NCBI GenBank assembly: GCA_002862325.1
Contig: PKCT01000290.1
Span: forward strand, 1 to 20,180
Direction: 5' to 3'
DNA: 20,180 bases
Source: Phycisphaerae bacterium
GTDB taxonomy: Bacteria; Planctomycetota; Phycisphaerae; Phycisphaerales; SM1A02
Shown: piece by piece, positions 15,576 to 20,180 of the stretch
Layout: each line of letters starts with the position of its first letter
How positions within the stretch are numbered: the first letter of the stretch is position 1
Made by a program: the position numbers and the translations under genes
Notes under the pieces: model-generated
Told to the model about the DNA's origin: nothing
The model's input: the letters and a program-made list of their open reading frames with translations, nothing else
Database searches by the model: none

Positions 15576-17192
15576 TCAACCGGTCCATGCGGCGAGCATG
15601 AAACCGATGTCCTTACCGGTGACGAATCCGTCTCCAGTCAGGTCGTACGCATCGGACGCCTGGTTCCAGGCCGACAGCAGGAGACCGAGGTCGGCACCAT
15701 CGACGAGACCATCGCCGTTGAGATCCCCGAGGATCGGTTCGCCGATCGCGCGGACGTCGGTGATCAGCGGAAGATGGTCCGAAGCGGACGAGTCTTCGGC
15801 GAGCAGTCGATATTCGCTCAGTCGTTTCTGCCGCATCGATCGGGTCTCGACCACGAGTTGCCGACCCGGCTCGAGCACGGCATCCGAGATGATCGAGACG
15901 TCGAGTCGACCCGGCCAGAAGCTCGAGAAGTCGTTCCGCCACGTGTAGGAGACGCGCTCCTCGGTGTGCAGTGGTCGGGTGTCCAGCAGTGCGGATCCAT
16001 CGACGTCCGGGGCGATGTCGCCGCCCCAGTCCGACTCGTAGACGATGTCGCCGGTGACGAGCGAATCGAGCTGCTGACTGAGTCCGACGAGGTTCAGATC
16101 GCCGACGATCTGCACCGCGGTGTCGGCGGGGATCGACGGATGCAGGCCGGAGCGCACGCGACCGAGGAACCAGTTCATCTCGTCGATTTCCCACTGTCGA
16201 CCATCGTCGTTGTCGCAGCATGGCGTATGGGCGTTGAAGGCGAGGAGCGTCGTTCCCAGGACGTCGGTGGTGTCCAGAAGGACGACGAGGTTTCCACTCA
16301 GGGCCTCCTGGTGAAGGATCGGATAGCGCGAGAGCGTCTTGCAGTCGTAGTTTCCAGCGGCGTACCAGTCGCCCTCCTCGCCCCCCAACCAACCGCCGAA
16401 GAGCAGTCGCGTCTCGGTGACCGAGTGCTGGTAGATCTCCTGGAGGTGGATGACGTCGGGATCGATCGCCTGGATCATGCGCTCGTACTTCCCGGCCTCG
16501 GCGCCGTCCCACGGTGAATCGCGAAGCACGTTCCAACTGACCAGGCGCACGTCGCCGGGCTTTTCGCGGGCGAGCGAGATGTCGCGGCCGCCCGGGATCG
16601 AGTCGAGATCGAAGGTGTGGGAGATCGCGCCGGCGTCGGGGATCCGGTCGTCCTGGCCGTCGACGATCACCACCGCGATCGTCGAATCGTCGAAGACGAC
16701 GTCGCCGTCGATCACCGAGTCCCGGGCGAGCGTGAGTTCGAAGCGGCGCGAGGTCACCGTCGGGGCGCCGTGGAAGGAAAGGTTCGAGTGCCAGATCTGC
16801 ACGCCGGCTTCTTCATTCGACGTGCGATTCGGATAGAAGCAGCCTTCTCGATCGCCGAAGGCGAAGCGGATCTCGGCGCCGATGCCCTCCCGCTGCAGGC
16901 CCGTCGACGGGTCGTCGTCGGTGTCGATCAGCAGAGCGAGTTCGTTGTTCTCGGAAAGGTCGAGGTCGTCGGCGACCTCGATCAGAAGATGCAGCGTCTC
17001 CGGGGTGTCGGCCACCGAGACGGCGATGAGGTCCACGGCGTCACCATCGCCCGCACCGTCGGTCACGGCCGGTGTGCGGTCGCTCCAGTCGGCGAAGAGC
17101 CCGTCGATCGTGATGGTGTCGTCGTTGGCGTAGACGCTCGTCGCGACGAGGGCGCACACCGAAAGAAGGTGGGTCGGGTGGGGCGTCGGCAT
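15576..17192 (-). CDS. Secreted endonuclease/exonuclease/phosphatase-family protein with dockerin pair
   Basis: Predicted exported phosphodiesterase-like enzyme of 538 aa. Start ATG 17192, preceded by CAGGAG 9 nt upstream, opens the signal peptide MPTPHPTHLLSVCALVATSVYA. Residues about 25-200 form a beta-sandwich with FADWSDR and ELALLIDTDDDPSTG, similar to the CBM9/DOMON-like modules often put before enzymes. The EEP domain (about 214-480) has every catalytic motif: VSWNVLRD (Asn221), IHLQEI (Glu252), NAHTPCC (His322), VGDLNL (Asp365, Asn367), GRLDVSI (Asp431) and SASDHLP (Asp472, His473). Two dockerin loops close it (489-538). The second is degenerate (DLTGDGFVTGKDIGFML). It could be an extracellular DNase, sphingomyelinase or other phosphodiesterase, and sequence alone does not decide. 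The cupin gene follows at 34 nt. Confidence 0.87.
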   Translation of the reverse strand: MPTPHPTHLLSVCALVATSVYANDDTITIDGLFADWSDRTPAVTDGAGDGDAVDLIAVSVADTPETLHLLIEVADDLDLSENNELALLIDTDDDPSTGLQREGIGAEIRFAFGDREGCFYPNRTSNEEAGVQIWHSNLSFHGAPTVTSRRFELTLARDSVIDGDVVFDDSTIAVVIVDGQDDRIPDAGAISHTFDLDSIPGGRDISLAREKPGDVRLVSWNVLRDSPWDGAEAGKYERMIQAIDPDVIHLQEIYQHSVTETRLLFGGWLGGEEGDWYAAGNYDCKTLSRYPILHQEALSGNLVVLLDTTDVLGTTLLAFNAHTPCCDNDDGRQWEIDEMNWFLGRVRSGLHPSIPADTAVQIVGDLNLVGLSQQLDSLVTGDIVYESDWGGDIAPDVDGSALLDTRPLHTEERVSYTWRNDFSSFWPGRLDVSIISDAVLEPGRQLVVETRSMRQKRLSEYRLLAEDSSASDHLPLITDVRAIGEPILGDLNGDGLVDGADLGLLLSAWNQASDAYDLTGDGFVTGKDIGFMLAAWTG

Positions 17193-17234
17193 GATGCTCG
17201 GCTCCTGCGGGGGGAGGGATCGCTCGCACCACGC

Positions 17235-17240
17235 ATGGTA
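17235..17240 (-). promoter_or_regulatory. Candidate -10 box (TACCAT) of the EEP-cupin operon
   Basis: On the minus strand TACCAT lies 42 nt before ATG 17192, leaving a leader of about 36 nt that contains the CAGGAG ribosome-binding site. It is the same hexamer as before trpD. The -35 is unclear. Confidence 0.35.
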
Positions 17241-17294
17241 GTAGTGAGGACGCGTTTCGGAAGGGAAATCCTGCACTGGATGCTCGTGCGCGGG

Positions 17295-17300
17295 TACATT
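17295..17300 (+). promoter_or_regulatory. Candidate -10 box (TACATT) of the small membrane protein gene
   Basis: GGTACATT lies 27 nt before ATG 17328. It is part of the G(C/G)TAnnnT series seen before several genes here. The -35 is unclear. Together with the box at 17235-17240 it makes this a compact divergent promoter. Confidence 0.35.
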
Positions 17301-17327
17301 GGAGGTGCATCGACCCTGAATCACAGG

Positions 17328-17639
17328 ATGACCAGCATGCTCAAGGCGCTCAAGACCATCTTCGTCGGAATCGGTTTCGTGGTCTTCGGGGTCGTTTCGC
17401 TGTACCTCTCCTACGACAACAAGCAGGGTGAACCCGCCCTGATCGGGGCTGGAGCCATCATCCTCGGCCTCCTCGGTATCTTCGGCGGAGTCCGGATGAT
17501 GTGGGTACCGGCGGCGGTCGGTGGGGGACGACGCGAGGGTCGATCGAGTACCCAGAACCTCTCATCGTTGCTCGGCAATCAGCGTCGCCGCGTGATCAAG
17601 CCGCACGACTGTGCGGTCGAGCTTCCCTTCGATCTCTAG
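17328..17639 (+). CDS. Small two-helix membrane protein, unknown function
   Basis: A 103-aa protein with two hydrophobic helices, TIFVGIGFVVFGVVSLYLSY (about 10-29) and ALIGAGAIILGLLGIFGGVR (about 38-57), joined by a short polar loop with KQGEP. A basic tail follows (GGGRREGR ... NQRRRVIKPHD), which by the positive-inside rule should be cytoplasmic. Starts at ATG 17328 or ATG 17337 differ by three residues. The Shine-Dalgarno is weak (CAGG). The upstream open frame is antisense to the nuclease gene and is not used. No family is recognised. It is divergent from the EEP gene and convergent with the TM2 gene. Confidence 0.65.
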   Translation: MTSMLKALKTIFVGIGFVVFGVVSLYLSYDNKQGEPALIGAGAIILGLLGIFGGVRMMWVPAAVGGGRREGRSSTQNLSSLLGNQRRRVIKPHDCAVELPFDL

Positions 17640-17716
17640 AGCGTGTCCGCTCCGTCTTCTCGACGCCGGTCCAACGCCGCTTCGGTGGCATCCCCGGGAC
17701 ATGTTCACGGGACGCT

Positions 17717-18112
17717 TCAGGGGGCGAGCGGCTTGCCGACGCCATCGGTCGACATGCGGCCGGACTGCAGGCTCATCGCGTCGGCGAGGCCGATGACTTC
17801 GGCCAGGACCGGTCCGCCGATCACCAGGACGAGTCCGGGGACCACGGCCCCCCCGAGGAACCAGATCAGGAATCCCGCGAGAAGGCCGCCCTTGCAGAGG
17901 ACCAGCGCCAACCACCCCAGGGCCGGGCGGCGGAGGTAGAACCGCTGGACCCCCCAGAACCCGAGGAAGATCCCGAGCAGCGTCGCCCGCCGCTTCGAGC
18001 ATGCTGGGAGGCGAGACGGTGCGAAGTGGTCGACCGGCGACTGCTGGAAGGAGGGGTTGTGCTCCCAGTTATCGAGGGCTTCGTCCTGCGGATTCTTCGG
18101 GTCGTCGGTCAT
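17717..18112 (-). CDS. TM2-domain membrane protein
   Basis: A 131-aa protein: a polar N-terminus of about 40 residues, then KRRATLLGIFLGFWGVQRFYLRR, the TM2 pattern (two helices joined by a turn with a conserved RFYL-type motif), continued by GWLALVLCKGGLLAGFLIWF and a further hydrophobic stretch ending EVIGLADAM. TM2 proteins are widespread small membrane proteins, mostly of unknown role. Start ATG 18112 lies only 4 nt after the stop of the YbjQ gene, so the pair is an operon with coupled translation. I see no clear terminator before the convergent gene end at 17639. Confidence 0.8.
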   Translation of the reverse strand: MTDDPKNPQDEALDNWEHNPSFQQSPVDHFAPSRLPACSKRRATLLGIFLGFWGVQRFYLRRPALGWLALVLCKGGLLAGFLIWFLGGAVVPGLVLVIGGPVLAEVIGLADAMSLQSGRMSTDGVGKPLAP

Positions 18113-18116
18113 CGGT

Positions 18117-18503
18117 TCAGATGAGGACGGTGCCCTTGCCCGACGGCGTGCCGTCGTGGCCGGCCTTCCGCTTGACCGCGGTGCCGATGGCCATGATGTG
18201 GAGCCAGGCGCCGCCGTGCATGTTCTCGATCTCGATGCGAACCGCGATCACGCCGTCGGCGCTGAGGGCCGTCGCCTCCTCCTGCATTCGGCTGATCGCC
18301 AGCTCTCGCGCTTCGTAGAGGAGCTTGGTGTACTCCTGGACCTCTCCCCGGGCCATGCCCTTGAGGCCGGCGGCGATACCGCTGCCGACACCCAATGCGA
18401 AGACGGTGTTGCCGACCACGAGTCCGAGCGGCTCGTAGCCTCGGTCCTCGAGGAGCCAGAGGTCGCGGGTCGAAAGATCACTGGTCCAGGCCTTGCCACT
18501 CAT
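18117..18503 (-). CDS. YbjQ-family (UPF0145, heavy-metal-binding domain) protein
   Basis: A 128-aa soluble protein matching the YbjQ fold: LGLVVGNTVFALG near the start of the domain, then EYTKLLYEARELAISRMQEE and ADGVIAVRIEIENM, followed by the final strand HIMAIGTAVKR. The family forms pentamers and is annotated as heavy-metal-binding by domain name. Its physiological role is not settled. ATG 18503 has GAGGAGAG 5 nt upstream. It is the first gene of a two-gene operon with the TM2 protein. The assignment rests on remembered family pattern, not a search. Confidence 0.78.
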   Translation of the reverse strand: MSGKAWTSDLSTRDLWLLEDRGYEPLGLVVGNTVFALGVGSGIAAGLKGMARGEVQEYTKLLYEARELAISRMQEEATALSADGVIAVRIEIENMHGGAWLHIMAIGTAVKRKAGHDGTPSGKGTVLI

Positions 18504-18566
18504 GAAGTCTCTCCTCGTTCGGGTCGTCGATGCGGTCGCGACGGGCGGTTTCGCCGGTCGACCTCC

Positions 18567-18572
18567 ATCGTA
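18567..18572 (-). promoter_or_regulatory. Possible -10 box (TACGAT) of the YbjQ-TM2 operon
   Basis: On the minus strand GATACGAT lies 63 nt before ATG 18503. It belongs to the same TAnnnT class as other boxes in the window. The -35 is weak. Confidence 0.25.
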
Positions 18573-18644
18573 TCGAATCGAGTGGGCATCCGCGACGATG
18601 CCGAATCCGCCGTCCGAATCATCCGCAGATCAAAGATCGCGTGG

Positions 18645-18722
18645 TTACCACGTCACGGGCAGCACCCCGAGATTGCCGGCCTGGACGACCCCGTCGCCGT
18701 CGAGGTCGCCGACCGACGCGTC
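18645..18722 (-). pseudogene. Decayed dockerin fragment
   Basis: The minus strand reads DASVGDLDGDGVVQAG then NLGVLPVTW and TAA (stop 18645-18647), with another in-frame TAA just upstream (18723-18725). This is plainly one GC-type dockerin loop aligned to VDGADLGLLLSAW. Calcium-ligand positions are changed (D to Q, D to N), and the fragment is too short to be a gene. It lies between the YbjQ gene and the His-rich lipoprotein and suggests that a dockerin-bearing gene was once here. The rest of 18504-18764 shows no coding pattern. Confidence 0.6.
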
Positions 18723-18764
18723 TTAGATACCCCGGTGGGCGAGAATCAGGCGGATGATCCGCGT

Positions 18765-19232
18765 TCAGGATGCGGACCGGTACGTTTCGGTCATGCGGGT
18801 CCGACGCGCTTCGCACGGATCTTCAACGACCTCGAATCTCAATGACCGGTCGTCACCCATGACCCATCGATAGCGACCGGTCTGTCCGCCGCAGATCGAT
18901 GCATCCGCATCACCCGTGAATTCGATCGTCTCTTCCGTGGTGGTCCAGGTTCCGGTCGACGGGGCGCGACCCTCCACGGTCGGGCCCATGCGATAGGTCC
19001 AGTCGGTCAGAAGTTCGACCTGGAAGCTTCCATCCTCGCTCATCCACGAACTGCAGACCGTCGGTGGTGCGGAAACGCTGTGATCGTGACCATGTCCATG
19101 ATGATGGTGGTGGTGATGACCATGATCGTGGTGGTGATGGTGGTGATGTGCTTGATTCTGATCCGTGGTGCTGCAGGCGAGGATCGGCAGAAGGGTCAGG
19201 GCGACGATGGTCGCGAGTGGATGGATGCGCAC
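18765..19232 (-). CDS. Histidine-rich lipoprotein, likely metal-binding
   Basis: A 155-aa predicted lipoprotein. Start GTG 19232 with CCGGAG about 9 nt upstream. The signal peptide ends in the lipobox LPILAC (Cys20 lipidated). Directly after it, residues 29-51 hold 18 histidines in 23 positions, as two runs of seven joined by DHG and followed by GHGHDH. Such stretches bind Zn, Ni or Cu. The remaining globular part (about 55-155) has an alternating beta pattern (WTYRMGP, TGTWTTTEETIEF, GRYRWVMGDDRSLRFEVV) like a small lipocalin-like sandwich, with four cysteines. No transporter or metal regulator is adjacent. The gene begins 32 nt after the ALDH-like gene and may be co-transcribed. Metal storage or delivery is an inference from composition alone. 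Confidence 0.75.
   Translation of the reverse strand: MRIHPLATIVALTLLPILACSTTDQNQAHHHHHHHDHGHHHHHHHGHGHDHSVSAPPTVCSSWMSEDGSFQVELLTDWTYRMGPTVEGRAPSTGTWTTTEETIEFTGDADASICGGQTGRYRWVMGDDRSLRFEVVEDPCEARRTRMTETYRSAS
19080..19148 (-). repeat. CAC/CAT triplet repeat coding the poly-histidine stretch
   Basis: Twenty-three codons, 18 of them CAC or CAT, in the lipoprotein gene. Mixed codons keep it from being a pure microsatellite, but the run is prone to in-frame length change by slippage. Confidence 0.8.
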
Positions 19233-19264
19233 GGCATTCGACTCCGGAGTTCGGATGATGTGAT

Positions 19265-20155
19265 TCAGACGCTCGACGGATGCCAGATCGTCTTGAGTTC
19301 GGTGAAGGGTTCGATCGTCCAGGGGCTCTGACGGGCATCGTGATCGAAGTGGTCGATGGCATCGGCCCTCGCGACCTTGACCCGCTTCATGTTGTCCGCG
19401 GCCCCGAGCTCGAGTTCGCGACGCTCCTCGTCGGATTCCACACAGCCTCCGATGCCGTCGATGTCGCGATGGGCCGCGTATTCCGGGAGAAGTTCATCCC
19501 GGTGTCCGGTCAGGATGTTGACGACGCCGGCTGGAACGTCACTGGTCGCGCAGATCTCGGCGAACACCATCGCCGGCAGCGGGTTGGTCTCGCTCGCCAT
19601 CGTGATGACGACGTTGCCGCCGGCGAGCATCGGCGCGATCGCGTCGATCAGGCCGAGCAGCGAGGGCGCCTCGGGGGCGATCGCGCCGCACACGCCTGTA
19701 GGCTCGGGCATGGTGAAGTCGTGGTAGGGCCCATTCACCGGATTCCGGCACCCGACGACCTGGGCGAACTTGTCGCACCAACCGGCGAAGGCGACGAGTC
19801 GATCGACGCTCGCGGCGACCTCCTTGCGGGCCTGTGCGGCGGTCGGAGCGCGTCCAGTGGTCGCGTTCGGCACGGCCCGGATCGCGTCGACGAGTTCGGC
19901 GGTTCTACCCTCCATCATCTCGGCGAGTCGGTAGAGGATCTGTCCTCGGTTGTAGGCGTCGCGCTTCCACCAGCCGGGCAGGGCGCCTCTCGCGGACTCG
20001 ACGGCATTGCGCAAGTCCTTGCGACTGGCCCGACAACAGTGGGCAAGCGTCTCGCCCCGGGCGTTTTCCAGCACGATCGTGCGGCCACTCTCGGTGCGCG
20101 GGAAGGCCCCGCCGATGAAGAGCTTCCAGGTCTTGAGGATCTCGAGTCGTGGCAT
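19265..20155 (-). CDS. Short aldehyde-dehydrogenase-like protein lacking the catalytic domain
   Basis: A 296-aa ALDH-superfamily protein against about 480 for an active enzyme. The N-terminal cofactor half is clear: KTWKLFIGGAFPRTESGR (9-26), MPEPTGVCGAIAPEAPSLLG, IDAIAPMLAGGNVVITMASE, VPAGVVNILTG. After DIDGIGGCVESDEERRELEL the protein jumps to the C-terminal oligomerisation strand FTELKTIWHP. The segment with the catalytic Glu and the GQxC cysteine is absent, and no other Cys is in a suitable context. It matches, as I recall, a short ALDH class found beside a full-length ALDH and deoC in Actinobacteria and relatives, where it may act as a partner subunit. Start ATG 20155 fits the family N-terminus but lacks a Shine-Dalgarno, so it may follow an upstream gene beyond the window. 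The His-rich lipoprotein follows after 32 nt. Confidence 0.83.
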   Translation of the reverse strand: MPRLEILKTWKLFIGGAFPRTESGRTIVLENARGETLAHCCRASRKDLRNAVESARGALPGWWKRDAYNRGQILYRLAEMMEGRTAELVDAIRAVPNATTGRAPTAAQARKEVAASVDRLVAFAGWCDKFAQVVGCRNPVNGPYHDFTMPEPTGVCGAIAPEAPSLLGLIDAIAPMLAGGNVVITMASETNPLPAMVFAEICATSDVPAGVVNILTGHRDELLPEYAAHRDIDGIGGCVESDEERRELELGAADNMKRVKVARADAIDHFDHDARQSPWTIEPFTELKTIWHPSSV

Positions 20156-20180
20156 GCGTGGCGTCCGGCGGCGGGAAGGC

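Noticed and set aside
17639..17652. Five-bp stem (GAGCG-TGTC-CGCTC) after the small membrane protein gene
   Set aside because: Too short and without a T run to call a terminator.
19080..19148. Short-period repeat that might suggest a CRISPR or satellite
   Set aside because: The period is three bases and it codes for histidines in an intact lipoprotein gene. There are no spacers.

Overview
The window is GC-rich DNA, read throughout in high-GC3 codons. It looks like chromosome of a planctomycete of the class Phycisphaerae. The main reason is the repeated C-terminal cassette of the type GDLNGDGxVDGxDLGLLLxAWG, usually in two copies ending in a short Gly/Cys/Pro tail. This is the GC-type dockerin-like anchor typical of secreted proteins in that group. 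It occurs at six places here: the partial gene at the left edge, two proteases on the minus strand, one on the plus strand, a secreted nuclease-like protein, and a decayed fragment near 18.7 kb. No taxonomic search was possible, so the assignment is an inference.

Layout. 1-416: tail of a dockerin-bearing secreted protein with an apparent one-base frameshift. 562-1698 (+): lipoyl synthase, ending at a hairpin shared with the convergent gene. 1827-5831 (-): two secreted proteases, a V8/trypsin-like serine protease and a metzincin fused to thrombospondin-3 repeats and a beta-helix. Divergent from them, 6298-9576 (+) encodes a large M43 pappalysin-like metalloprotease with Ig-like, nidogen-like and MAM-like domains. 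9661-10725 (+): TrpD. 10857-13670 (+): ComEC, whose reading frame runs on antisense through a small PilZ gene (13284-13622, -). 13845-15152 (+): an unrecognised acidic protein with one C-terminal membrane segment. 15182-17192 (-): a secreted endonuclease/exonuclease/phosphatase-family protein followed by a small cupin. 17328-17639 (+): a small membrane protein. 17717-18503 (-): a YbjQ-family protein and a TM2-domain protein in one operon. 18765-20155 (-): a short aldehyde-dehydrogenase-like protein without catalytic residues, then a His-rich lipoprotein.

How it fits together. Housekeeping genes (lipA, trpD, comEC) alternate with a set of exported, dockerin-tagged hydrolases: three proteases of different catalytic types and a phosphodiesterase/nuclease-like enzyme. 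They would suit degradation of external protein and nucleic acid. No cohesin-like partner is visible, so what the dockerins attach to is open. Several plus-strand genes have a G(C/G)TAnnnT box 6-8 nt before ATG, which suggests leaderless transcripts and helps choose starts.

I see no rRNA, tRNA, CRISPR array, transposase, prophage or integrase. The most interesting oddities are the comEC/pilZ antisense overlap, the catalytically empty ALDH, the unusual TrpD active-site loops, the decayed dockerin, and the lipoprotein with 18 histidines in 23 residues.
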